A stretch of 64,000 nucleotides of DNA, taken from positions 154,609 to 218,608 of the forward strand of contig NW_014577393.1 of the NCBI RefSeq assembly GCF_000485595.1, in the 5' to 3' direction. Below are positions 1-27,786 of this stretch, one piece after another (position 1 is the stretch's first letter; each line of letters opens with the position of its first letter). The position numbers were made by a program, and so were the translations under genes. The notes under the pieces are model-generated. The model was not told where the DNA came from, did no database searches, and saw only the letters and a program-made list of their open reading frames with translations. The stretch comes from Priapulus caudatus. Lineage: Eukaryota > Priapulida > Priapulimorpha > Priapulimorphida > Priapulidae.

Positions 1-60
1 GCATCTCACAACAAAACTACCGCGCCTCAGCTCATGAAACAAGTGAGCATCCTCGCTCAC

Positions 61-15400
<15,340 letters not shown>

Positions 15401-15465
15401 CTATACGGTCCCTACCTGGAAACGGGTATATGAAATTAAGAAGAAATTAAGCGAAGTATGAATTA

Positions 15466-15526
15466 ATATATATATATATATATTATTATATATATATATA
15501 CATATAAATTATATATATATAGTCAT
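15466..15526. repeat. (AT)n microsatellite
   Basis: Alternating TA tract with short interruptions, in the region upstream of KDM5. A shorter one is at 15926-15950. Confidence 0.9.
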
Positions 15527-16062
15527 GAATGAGCATTTCACCCCCCCCCTTTTAATTACCTATTGCTATTGTTTTCCAAAAAAAATTAGCTAATCAGGGG
15601 CTAAAATAATCGTCACTTGAAGTATGTACTGCAATGCGCTCGATCGCTGCTGGCTGCACGGGGTTAATTCTGCTCCCTCCAGCAGAATTCTCAGCTGCCC
15701 TAATTCTCCCCCCCCCTCACCCCCACCCCACCGAGGAGACGTGTTTACTTTACAACTGTAAGACCCCTATAGTGGTTATAGTTTTTGTCATCCCCCACCA
15801 CCATGCACCCGCTATACATTTCTGAAGCGGCCAATGCCTGGAGGTATAAGTTCACCTGCTGGAGTGGTGCCTTGGTCACACCGGCGGAGAGGGAGAAAAA
15901 AGAAAAGAATTAAAGCATATATATAGGCCTATATATATATATATATATATGGCGGCCGAGGCAATAAATAATTAACGCATATAAACAGTCAATGGAGAAC
16001 AAGCGCCGCATATCGCCTATTAATCCGTCTATGCGTGATGTTATGCTTATATATAGACAGTT

Positions 16063-16309
16063 GCAGGGCCGTCACGCAGCAGGGGGGGCAGCAGGCGCAG
16101 TGCCCCCCTAGAGATTTTCAGAGTATGCCTTTTTAATGGGACAAATACTGTACACATTTAAAATAAAAAAGAAATGTGATAAAAGGTTATCTTAAATCAT
16201 CAAAGAAATATTACTTTAAATAAAGAAATGTGCAATTGCGAAACTTTAGGGCACAGGGGGCATGGGGAGTACCTTTGCCCCGCTACAGAAAATTTCCTGC
16301 GTACGTCCT
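16063..16309. mobile_element. MITE with 8-bp target duplication (hAT-like)
   Basis: The 247-bp element starts GCAGGGCCGTCACGCAG and ends GCGTACGTCCT, so the ends are imperfectly inverted. It is flanked by AGACAGTT on both sides. Its G-run interior and an 8-bp duplication fit non-autonomous hAT elements. Confidence 0.65.
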
Positions 16310-16734
16310 TAGACAGTTCTATATAAACAAGGAAACGCTGAGCCTAAACAAGCCAATGATGCGAAGTAAAACATTCTGCCTCAATTGAATAATATAAATT
16401 ATCTTTATTTACAGACTATTTACTTACAAAAGATTACTATATAGAAACACGATTCGGTATCATAAACTAAAAAAACTTCTTCAATAATTCCAATAGTATC
16501 CACATTTGCACATACATTCGAAAGTCTCCTATATATAGTATATGTGATTGCATTTATAAGTGACTTTACCATGACTTTATAAGTTTATTGGGAGGCGAGA
16601 CATTTAGCTGTCTCAATTATAGGAAACCTACGAGGTAAGCACAGAGAAGGAGCACGTATACATGTATATATGAATGTTATATAGAGAGAGGGGGAGATTC
16701 TGCCCAGGACGAGCGCATTGGGGGCGTATATTCA

Positions 16735-16965
16735 CACAAGCACGCACGCACACACGTACGTACGCACCCCCTACAAGCACACGCACGGACGCATACGCAC
16801 ACGAGCGCGGATGTGCCCCCCCACCCCACACACGCATGCATGCGCACGCACACGCTAACACGCACGCCCGTACGCGCGCGCGTACACATTCACGAGCACG
16901 CACGCTCCCCACAAGCACAAGCACACACGCACGCGCGCGCACACACGCACGCGCGCGCACACAAG
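16735..16965. repeat. (CA)n/(CGCA)n-rich tract
   Basis: Degenerate CACGCACGCACACACG repeats; open frames here are periodicity artefacts. Confidence 0.85.
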
Positions 16966-17125
16966 TTTGATCACCTGGCGTGCAGACGTTGTATTGCAAA
17001 TATCTGTCAACATTTGAATGCGCGCATCAAACAACTATATACATACGACCAAGATACGAGCAACGACCTCTACACGCTGCATGCATGTGACCGACCGTGC
17101 ATAACAACAGGCTATGATGAGAATT

Positions 17126-17128
17126 GAT

Positions 17129-17167
<39 letters not shown>

Positions 17168-17262
17168 TCCGCTACCGCTACTGCTGCTGCTGCTACTGCT
17201 GCTGCTATTGCCTGGGCTGCTGTTGCTGCTACTGCTGCTGCTGCTGCTGCTGCTGCACAAGG
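17126..17262. repeat. (CCG)n followed by (CTG)n trinucleotide tract
   Basis: About 14 CCG units are followed by about 30 CTG/CTA units. Frames read poly-A, poly-P/L or poly-S/G. There is no splice or start context that supports coding. Nothing else in 17.3-19.4 kb could be assigned to a gene. Confidence 0.9.
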
Positions 17263-17639
17263 AAGATCGCATCACGTTCGTGCATCAGTATACGTTACAC
17301 TGCTGCGCGATGCGGTGCGTGCGTGTGTGTGCGGCGGCGCGGGGCGGCGCGGGAGGGGGGGGGGGGGGGTGTGATAGAAACACCTATGAAAGGGAAACGG
17401 TTATTGTCGACGAGATTAAACAATTTTAGGCATATACCGGAAATACCGGATAAATTTTTCGTGATTAGGAAATAGATGTCAACCGGAAAGCGGGAAAGCC
17501 GGAATTACGATTTTAATTAATGAGAAATGACATATTTTTCTACTTGGAAAACTAAGGATAGACCCCCACCCCCGTTTTCCCCTTATTATTCAGCATGTGA
17601 TAGCAGGTAGGAAAGTATAAAACCATAAACCCGGCTTAG

Positions 17640-19440
17640 CAGATCGATGTAGTGCCGTCACTCACGCTCCCATTTCGTTGTTTTGGCAGCCGATAACTAT
17701 AGGCTGGAAGTATGCACACCCGCCGCCAGAGAGCGCTCGCACACGTACCCGATGTGAGAATGCGCATCATATAGAAGGAAGCCACGCGTCGTATATATGG
17801 GCACGGCGAGGTGAGATTTCTCCCTGATTCGACCAACTTGAGGTAAAAATGCGAGATGATAAATGATATATTCGATGGCCTTTTCAATATTGCACAATTG
17901 TCACGAGAAATCAATGAAAATTGCAACACTGAGATGCAATTTCCACCCCCCACACGACGGAATATAAGGTCAGGGCACGACTTACGAACAGTGAGAATGT
18001 TTAGCAATGCCTACGTTACAGCATCGGGTATTCGATAAAGTCACACCGACGCCGACATATATGTACACATGCGTACTGGCACATCATGTGTTACTTACTG
18101 CCAATATAACTCGAATGCATTTACCACCTAGGATACATCGCGGGGTTTCGCGCCATCGACGCGTTGCTGGGATAAAGGAATAGCTTCATACAAACGTCAT
18201 TTCCCGATAGTTTGAGCACACGTCTTTATAGAATTTTTGCCTTTACATTGGGAGCGCGAGTGCGGAGGGCGTGCAGACAGGATAGCAAGCTTCACCCATG
18301 CAGTGTGACATCATCGAGGAGTGTTCAGCTGTGTTGGGGAAGGAAAGGGGACCAGGGACGGAAACCTTATGGGCAGCGGAGGGAGGGGACAGGTGCGGCG
18401 GACGCAGAGAGAAACGAGGATAGGAAAATAAAAGGGATAGCAGCTTCAGAGTACTAAATTCGGAAGGGATATGCAATGTCAACGAGCGAATCTCTCTCGT
18501 GCTTGCTGCGAAGGAAAGGTCTAGCGAGAGAACGGTTACAACTCCCCACCCCCTCCCGTGGGCAAGCCCGGCATTATGATACAGGGTCCCCACTTATGAT
18601 TATATCACTGCATAGACGCGCATGCAGGAGGAAGCAGGTTACCTAACACGCCACGAGCCGTAGCTGCTGGTTGTCACACGATAGCAGTGCATACTGTAGC
18701 AGTGAGAGAGATTATCTAATGACTGCATAACGTTAGAGCCGGGTCACGGGTGGGGTAGAGACAGAACAATGGCACTCTATGGGTTCCACGCCGACACTTC
18801 CATCTAAGAATCTGATATGTGCAGCCTCGGTTCACTCTTTTGGCACATCCATGCAAAACCTCGCTCCAGTTTTCTCACCTGCATTTGCCTCGGGCATTCT
18901 TACTTCTGCCGCAGACGGAGCCACAATTACAAACGAACAAGCCCTCTAGCAAAACTGAATTCCATGCTTAAAAACTTTGCAGTAGAAGGCGGTTTGCGGC
19001 GTTTGAAGCAATAGTCCCAAAAGCAGACATAAAACAGTGCTAGAAGAAAGTGAGGTGGGGCGAGAGAAGAAAGAGATGAGAGACGCTGAGACGAAGCAGC
19101 AGTAAGCAAACCAACAACAAACATATTTGGTACATGCACATTGTTTCAAAGTTTTCATACAAAAATGTCATAACAAAAACATTAATATGTTAAAGCAATC
19201 ACTGCAAAAATATAAATAAATCGGCAAGTCATGCGGCTTGACCTTCAGGTGACCTTGCTGACCCTCAGGTTCCATTAATGCAGTTTTCTTTATCTCATGT
19301 TTACACAACCCTTTGACAATGTCAACAAATAAATAATTATCATTGCTAATAATATACACTATAATATCACCAAATTTGGGCATGTCATATGCAACCTTTC
19401 TGCATATATGTATTACTTCGATCATGATATTGGTAAGTCT
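17640..19440. other. Region without recognisable genes between KDM5 and ATXN7
   Basis: Several 60-120 codon frames occur on both strands, but none shows domains, a coherent composition or splice context. The region holds the upstream flank of KDM5 and the downstream flank of ATXN7. Confidence 0.5.
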
Positions 19441-19445
19441 TCAAC

Positions 19446-19733
19446 ATGGTTGCAAAATGCCTACACTACTACCGTACGCAACCATGCAGAGAAAATGCAA
19501 CACATCCTGGATTTTGGATGAACACCCAGGGGACTGTACACATAATACAAAGGCGCTGTTGCCTCTCCGTCCCTCGCATCACGGTAACAGATAACAGGGG
19601 GATCTCTATCCGCTTTGAGCTAGACGACAATTCTAGTACAATGATTAAAGATATTATGCAAAAAATGTCAGCCGTCCGCATTGCAATTTTGCAACTGCGT
19701 GCCAGCTTAGAATGGGAAAATCTAGATGCTTAG
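19446..19733 (+). CDS. Small unassigned ORF, 95 codons
   Basis: The frame starts MVAKCLHYYRTQPC and its second half reads GISIRFELDDNSSTMIKDIM, then QKMSAVRIAILQLRASLEWE before the stop. That half looks like a strand followed by an amphipathic helix and is more protein-like than the first. An alternative is a second exon with an acceptor at 19589-19590 (gtaacag). I do not recognise the family. It lies 0.7 kb beyond the ATXN7 stop codon on the opposite strand. Confidence 0.25.
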   Translation: MVAKCLHYYRTQPCRENATHPGFWMNTQGTVHIIQRRCCLSVPRITVTDNRGISIRFELDDNSSTMIKDIMQKMSAVRIAILQLRASLEWENLDA

Positions 19734-20229
19734 TAATCAAACAGGCGAGTCAGGCACTTAAATAACTTGTCAGCTGCATCCATTTTTGTGCATCACCGTT
19801 GCCACGGCAACCGGTGCAGGCGACACCATCTGTGGGTGGCAGGGTAACGAGCGACGCCTCGTTAGCAAACACCTGAGCATCTCCGCCCAATGAATCGCAT
19901 CTCGTCACACGAGTCGTCACGAGAATTCTCCCTTCTGTCGCCAGCTGGCGCCACCTTCTCAGTCAACCGGCGGCCGGCACGCGAGCACGCGCTCGTGTCT
20001 CACAGACAATCAGCCCGCGATAGATGCTTTGGTCTTTCGCTCCACACGGACACATCACCACCTGGCGAAAGAAGCGAGCGGTTTTGTGATGTAACGTCGT
20101 GAGCCCGTAGGCCAGCGTTGACGGCAGTGTGTGCATTAGGCATCCGTCCAACTGTCCGGCGTTGCACGCCCGGCGCGAGCGGTCGAAGTGATCGGGCGAT
20201 GATGGCCGTGCGACGACCCAAGCCTCGTT

Positions 20230-20360
20230 CCCGCAGTCAATCGGCGTCTGAGAGTTTGCGAAGGCCTGCACCACCAGGTGGCAGTACGGCGGTTGACCTG
20301 ACCACGCGTGACTACAGTTGATCGGTGCCTGAGAGTTGTGAACCACCACCAGGTGGCAGC
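20230..20360. promoter_or_regulatory. Tandem pair of CTCF-like motifs
   Basis: CCACCAGGTGGCAG occurs at 20271-20284 and again at 20346-20359, each a full match to the bilaterian CTCF core (CCASYAGRKGGCRS). They sit in an imperfect tandem duplication of about 75 bp just downstream of the ATXN7 stop codon, so they may be 3' UTR or an insulator between ATXN7 and KDM5. Binding is not shown. Confidence 0.45.
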
Positions 20361-20462
20361 TAACATTCTGCATGGGTAACGCTAAGCACCGTGACCGAGG
20401 CCTGGCCTGACGGCGCTTGCGTGTGGGAGCACCAGGAGAAATTCTGGATAGCACCTCTCGTT

Positions 20463-20581
20463 CTAGTTGTGTTGAAGGCCTGCAGGTGTCGCCAGCGTGC
20501 TGAGATTGATGAATTGTGGCTGAGGATTGCATGTTGGAGGTTTCGAAAAGGTGACTGTCTGAATGTTTTGAGCATTGAGAC
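20463..20581 (-). CDS. ATXN7: ATXN7 exon 10 (last coding exon, stop)
   Basis: The exon encodes [20 protein letters not shown], then [18 protein letters not shown] and TAG. The acceptor (tttttcag) and phase 1 fit exon 9 exactly, which makes the total coding length a multiple of three. Confidence 0.82.
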
Positions 20582-21279
20582 CTGAAAAAAACATGTATAA
20601 ACGGTTTTGAGAACGTTTAGCACTAGCGTTTCAAAAATCCAGACTGCAATCGGTGATTGGCACACATGCCAGCAATATTATAGAATATCCAGAACTTTTT
20701 GCAAGTGGGCTGGGGATCTAGAAAGCTTTTTCTGCCCACCGTGTTAATCTAGGGTTAAACATCATTAAAACTGGAAGGTTTTGACCAATTCAGGAATAGA
20801 AAAATGGCTTTAGAATGCACTAAAAATCAACTCAATCTATTATACTTTACATCTTATCACATTTTATTTTTTATTATAAAAATTCTAAATACCATATTTT
20901 TGCTTTCATTCTGCAAATCAGTGATGCGATTCTCCTGCCTGCTCATAGCAGAGCTCCAGCAGTCTATCGCTTCTAGAATCCTAGTTATCATATATATAAA
21001 GACCTGACGAAATTCCACCGGCGTAGACCAGACCGCCGGAATGTTTTGAGTTGACGGTGGCGCCACCTACCTGAATTAAGATGGTCGAGGTTGACCGTGG
21101 GCGAGGGACTACTCGTCGATCTCGTGAAGCTGTTCGCCAGCGCCCCCTTGAGGATGATGTTTCCGCCGGCGAGCGTGGGTGGCGCGAAGCCGTTGGGGAG
21201 GTTGGTGTTGACGGCCATGTTCTGCTGCGACTGAGGAGTGCGAGCAACCATCGGCACCTGCTGGTATTAGTGACGGGGT

Positions 21280-21317
<38 letters not shown>

Positions 21318-24300
21318 GTCAGCATCCACACGTGTGACACAGACGCGGCTGTCGCGTGAGCGGGAATCCGTGAGAGTGTAATTTATACACGACACAAACA
21401 ATTTAAAAAATTTGTTTTTTTTCACGCAAGTCTGTGGAAAAATAGCTCTCGTCAAAATTCGCCAGGGGAGCTCTTTTGAGCCTCGCGGGAGCGATTTTGG
21501 AGGTTTGAAGAGCGAATCGCTCATCGCTCCCGTGTATTTTTTACCCTGGACACACAACAGGGAGCACGACAATCAAAACCTGCACAGCCAAAAAATGTCC
21601 AATTTCTGCAAGAATATGTTTGGAGCTTACGTATATAAGAGGAACTCAGGAATTTCAAAAAGAAGAAAAAATGGTACAACTCATGCAACAGAAAATCTAC
21701 AACTTACACGAGCGAAAATCTACGAATCACACAAGAGAAAACTGATCCAATCGAAAACGTCTTCCGAAAAAACGTTCCGACTACTCCTAACTCTACGTCG
21801 CGATGCGACGCGTTGCCGCGGCGACCGCGTCGTCGGCTTACCGACGTGACGTGATGCACGGTGCCCGTCGGTGCGTGTCCTCCTGCTGCAGCGTTCATCG
21901 CCGTGTCGAATATGAGGCCCGTGGCGGCGAGGGCGGGCATTGCGAGCGCGCGTGCGTGCGCCGCCCCCGGACTGCGAGGCTTGCCCTGCTGCTGCTGCAG
22001 CGGCGGCTTAGCAATCTTCTTCACGTTGGCACAAGTTCTCACGCCGCCCCCGCCGCTGAGAGGCTGCCCATTCTCAGCCAGCAAGAGGGCGCCGGCGGTC
22101 GCGGCGTCGCCCGGCCGAGCCGCCGCCGCCGCCGCCGCCGACAGCGCCTTGCCCTGCAGGGCTGCGAGTTCGCTCTGTGAGATCGTTATAACGTCGCCCG
22201 ACATGTGCGGGGGCGCCGGCGGTCGCACGCGCGGCGCGGCAGCGCACCCTGGTGGCGGCGCGGCGGCGGGGCCACGGCTCGACTGCAGCTGCACGTTCTT
22301 ATTGCTGACGAGAGTCATTGTGAGGTTGACAGTGCCACCTGGCAGGCGCGACGCGCCGAGACTCATCGCGGCGCCCCCTAGCGACGACGGCGTGAGGTTT
22401 ATCGTCGCCGTCGTCATGCCGCCGCTGCCGCTGCTCTGAACGCTAGTCAATGCACCGGACATCGCCGACAGTGGAATCGTTATCGTGCCGGGAAGATTGA
22501 ACGCGACGCTGGCGCCATCTGGCGGCTTTGCCTTCACGTCGACGCTAGAGTTCGTGGCGTTGAGCGTCGCGCCGACGCCCCCTGGTGGCCGCTCCTTCAC
22601 GACGTGCAGCGGCTGCGTGAGTCGCGGTTTCGACTTGGGGAAGCCGGTATTGCTTTGGTCGACGACGGGGAAGGGGAATGAATCGGGTTTGGCGGCCGAC
22701 GTCACGGTGCCGTGAGGGGGCGCCACGTCCTGCGTCGTGGGAGACGGCAGTCGGTCCTCCGCGCAGTGTTTCCTGCAACGACGACGACAACGACGTTCAC
22801 TCACGATCACGGACAGATGACTGGCTAGATGACTGGAGAGGTGGGGGGTGTAGGTGGTACTTACTGGAGAGGTGGGTAGGTGTAGGTGGTACTTACTGGA
22901 GAGGTGGGTNNNNNNNNNNNNNNNNNNNNNNNNNGGCCGTCAAGTAGGGGCGGGGCGCCAGGCCTTTGCCAACCGGCCAAGCCAACACGGCCGCGAATGC
23001 TTCTGCACTCGTCCCACGGCCAGGAAGACCGAGCAGGCCGAAAGCTGCCGCGTGCCGGCTGCACAGGGCCCGCGGCCCAGCAACCGCCGGAGCGGACAGG
23101 GCCCGAGCATAGCCGATTGTGATGGCCGGACGCTACAGAACTGAGAGGGCTAAAAGTAACAGCCCAAAGCCCGGCCCCAGTCCATGCCTGTGGTCAAAGG
23201 TAAGGGTTAACTGGTGTTGGAGGGGGAGTGACTCGTGTGCGCGCCTATTCGTTTCTCTCTCGGTGTCGCGAGAACGTTTCGTACGTTTTTTCCTCGTTGA
23301 TGTGAAGAGGGCTGCGGGTGCCGGGGCGGGGGGCCGGCGTTGGGTGGGGGGTCCCGGGCGGGTGGGGCGGCTTGCCGCGTGTGACCTCGTCAGGGCTGTT
23401 TCGGGAGTGGGCGGGTTTGGTGACTGGCATTTCTGGGACTGTAGAGAAGGTGGTGAGTCGCGGTCCTGGGGGAGATTCGTAGTTCGGTCACAGCCCAGTC
23501 TGCGGGTGCTTGGAGAGGACGTTGCGGAGGTGGGCTGTTTCTGGGGGAGTCCCGTGATAGGTTAGTCGTCAAACTGAGTGTAAACCGGCAGTATGATTCG
23601 TGAACGCTGCCGGCCCGAAGCAAACGACCGTTGAGAGGTGGCGGATACTTCTGTAGAGTCCACCGATAACATCAACATTTATTTATTAGGTGACTGCTCA
23701 GATAGAAACCAGCGTCCGAGGTGTCGGCGCCGGAGTGACCGGTTCACTTCTTCGCGCGAGGTGGACCGCGGATATGGCCGGGAACTGTCGGCACTGACGG
23801 GACGGCGACGACGGCCCGGCGGCGCCCCTTGTCCGACGCGGTGCCGTGCGGGTCACCGTGGCCGCCGGCGCCGACGCCGCCTCCCCGCGTCCCGTCCCCC
23901 GCCCTCGCCTCCTCCCCTCACGCATCCCCGTCACCCTCCCTCTCGCTCCGCAGAAGCCTCCGCTACCGATAAGCCGCCGCCCTCCGTCCCTCGGGGCCGC
24001 ACCCGGCGGCTCATGGGTGCGATCGGACGGGGCCGGGCCGGCGCCCTTCGGTGGGGCGGTTAGGCCGCCACCGTGTGGCTCGCGGAGATGAGGTTCGACG
24101 CGCGGGCGCTGGGGCGCGCACGGGGGCGGGCCGGAGTCGCCGTGTGTCGGCGTGTCTGGGGGGCGGCGCGTGGCGAGGAGAGCTTCCGTGCGCGCACCCG
24201 CGCTGACTCTGTATGGGGCCACGCGCAGATCGCTAGCCGGATATCAATGCGTAGCGAAAAGCCGCGCGCCTGGCTCTGTGGGCGCCCGCTCGCGCGGGCG

Positions 24301-27047
24301 CACGGGGGAGGAAGAGCAAATCGGGTGAAGAGACTTCCGGGAGGCAGGGGGAAGGATTTGGTGGTAAAAGGTGCGTCCAGGTTTCTGGCGGCCCGTGGCG
24401 GCGGCGCTGCGAGATTTACTCTTTGGCCTTAGAAGTGACCTTAACGTGGTTTTTTTTTGGGTAGGAAGGTACTTATTATACCTTTATAGCACTCATTTAG
24501 CTATACCAATTACTCTAGCATTCACGCACTCTCCACGTTTGTTTCATAAAACAACATGTGTGAAATATGCGAGAATCCTTGTATTTGGGGAGCTGGACAG
24601 TTGGGAGGCGGGCACCCCGGCGCAGCGTCCTGCCACTCCTGGCAAGACAGAGTTGGCCGATGTTGGGCGAAGAAGTGATGTTGCACGATGTTGAGGCAAG
24701 GGTGGGGTGTGGTTGCGGGCGAGGGGCGCTATGACCAAAAGTGAAATTAGTATTTATACACGTCTAAATGCTATCGTTAAGCGAGAGTGGATATTGCGTA
24801 TTGTGGTGTGTGGGGTAGGAGCACTTAAGTTGCCGTATTCCATGTCAGAAGCAGTCTGATGAACTATATCTGCGTTGTTGATACACTATGGTGCAGGGAG
24901 TCTTTCTGTGCTAAATCTACTAAGTCAGAGGAAGACGCCTCGGGTCTGGTTAGCTGAGGTGCCCGGTAAGACATTTGGCTTTTGTTGGCCGCAACTTTCC
25001 CACCCGTGGGGCTCGCTCTGCCCAGTCGGGCGCCACGGCGTCCGGGTTGTACTTAAGCATTATGTATGAGGTCGTTCAGGTTGCTAAAACATTTGTTGTT
25101 TTTCAACCCTATGTTTCTAATAAATGTTTTGAGAGCATTAGAAGATTTTATGAAGCCATTAATTTTATCCTGACAATCGCAAATGAAAATAACCCCCTGT
25201 GATGCCAACTAGAAGGGCGTCACCGTGATTTCCTTTAAATTACTCGTGCTTCGAATGCCTTACAGGAGCCTTAACTTTCTGTGGCGGGGACCGGTGATAC
25301 TTGGTAGCGTGGCTTGGTGGTATGCCTGATAAGTCGTGAGGGCGTTCAGCAATGCACGGATGGTGAGTGTGGAAACTGGATCTGTTATGGTACGGGCATA
25401 GCGCTCGTTTGTACGTGGGCGTAGTCTGCGCCACTGCTCTGTGCTTGTTCTACGCCCGCTTCGCGGGCTCCGGGTGTGTCTTATGAGATAGTCGGGAATG
25501 TCGACCCGCGAGACGACGCCGAGGCGGGCTCTGCGGAGCTGGTCGGGCCGCGCGCCGTGGGGTCTGCGGGTGTGTGCTACGGCGAGGCGGGCAGAGGTTG
25601 CCCACCACGATCGTCTTAACCTGCCAAGTAGAGACAGCCAGTCACACCGGCCGTGGCTGTCAGGTCTGGCATGGATTGTCGTTACCTGACCAGGTGTGGT
25701 GGGGATCAGTCTTCTTTGAAACATTTATTGTTCGGGAAGGGGCCGCTAGGGGTAGGGAGGATATGAAAGTGTGATATATATAGAGTGAGGCTGTGGGTTG
25801 GATACTGAGCGGGTGGACTGGATTTGGATTTAGTGGATGCGGGACTCGCCTAGGCTGAGCTCTCGTCGTAGGAGGGGGATATGGTATATGCGAGCTTCGC
25901 ACGTAAGGACAATGTGGCGGGAATATCGTTTTGTCTTGGGCAGGACGGTTGCGGCGGGGTTTGAACTGTGACGTGGGTCGTGCTAGATTATCCGCAGATC
26001 CAATAATCACAAGAGGTCAACTACTACTAATACATAATGGCACAGGGAGCTGATACGTCCACGGTTCGAGATAATAACTAATCTGAAGAACGTTTACGTA
26101 ACATATTTGGTTACCTCGAATCTGAATAGTGAGGCTAATGTGACAGATATATGACTTAAAAGGAGGGCATTTTCTGACCGCGGAAAGTCGACTCGCAACT
26201 CACTGTCTTGAGCTAGTTTCTAATAAGAAAGCGAGATAGTGGCGCCGGGGCCACCTGGATCGCAATGGGCCGCTTGGCGCGTTATCAAGAGCGTATTAAG
26301 AGGACGAGCGCTACAACGGGTGAATGCTCGACACGCAGTTGCAGTATTAGTCGAATTAAGAGAGAAATTGCCCGTTTTATTTAATGACGATTGCTTTGTG
26401 TATTATTGATCAACTGTCTACCTTGCCTAGATATAAACAAACTGCTTCGCGTCCCTCGTAAGGGGCCGAGGTGCCTTCGGTCTGAGTGGGGATTGTATTA
26501 TGGGGGAGCCGGCCGGCTGGTTAGGAAAGATGCTGGCTGGTGATTGGGTTGTATTCGCTGGTTGGGGTGCGGGGGGGGGGAAAAGGACGGCGATCTCCGA
26601 GACCACTGGTTTGTTTGCTGCGATTTGATGTGAACATCGATGCCAACAATTCTCGATGCTTCCTCTTGTCATTATTGGGGGCCCGGGGCCGGGCTGTAGT
26701 CTCCGGAAGCTTCGAGTTGGGCGGTCGTGGTGGGTATTCGGGGCCGTCGGTCTTGGAGTGCTCTGCGATCGTTGCATGCTGCTTGCTAACGATGCGTCAA
26801 GTCGTGTGACTCGCCCTGGCGCTGTAGACGCATGCCCGGTGTCCATGCCCGGCGGCTGTCCGGGAGGTCGAAGGATTTTTGACCAGTTGGCTGGCGGCTG
26901 ATGAACATCGGCGCAGCTAGGGACCCTCACTCGGCATCGTTTTAGGAAGTCAAGTGATAAGTAGTGTCAATAGTAGATAGGCTAGCCGCGGTATTCTTCT
27001 CTCTACACGTCTATCTCACGCTGCTCTCGCTTTCTCGCTTCTCTCTG

Positions 27048-27099
<52 letters not shown>

Positions 27100-27754
27100 G
27101 CTCCTTCTCTCTCTCTCTCTCTCTCTCTCCTCTCTCTCTTCTCTCTCTCTCTCTGCGGGTCTCTCTCCGGCTCTCCTGGGTCCTTCCGTCTTCTCTTCTT
27201 CTCTCTACTCTGCTCTCTCTCTCTCTCTCTCTCTCTCTCTGCTCTCTCTCTCTGCTTTCTCTGCGTGCGTCCCTTATCTCTATTCTCTCTCGTCTCTCTA
27301 GTGCCTCTGGCCTGTCTCTCTCTCTCTCTCTGTGTCTCCTGCCTCACTCTCCTATGGCGGGACCCCTGGTCTCTCTGTCTTTCGCCATCCCGCACTCACT
27401 CTCTCCGGGCGCCCGCTGTTCTTTCTTCTCATCTGTTTTTCTCTCTTCTTCTTCTTCTCTCTCTCTCCTCTCTCTATCTCTCTCTCTTCTCCTCTCTCTC
27501 GTGCTCTCTCTCTTCCTTCCCTCTCTCTGGGCCCTGGCCCTGGCGTGTGCGCTGCTTTCTTCTCTCTCTCGTCGTGTGGCTGCTGCGGTCGTGCGGTCTC
27601 TCTCTCTCTCTCGTTCTCTGGCTTCCCCTGCTCTCTCTCTCTCGCTCTCCCTCTCTCTCTTTCGCTCTCTCTCTCTCTCCTCCCTCCTCTACTTCTCTCC
27701 TTTCTCACTCGCTCTCTCTCTCTCTTGCTTCTCTCTCTATCTCTCTCTCTCTCC

Positions 27755-27786
<32 letters not shown>

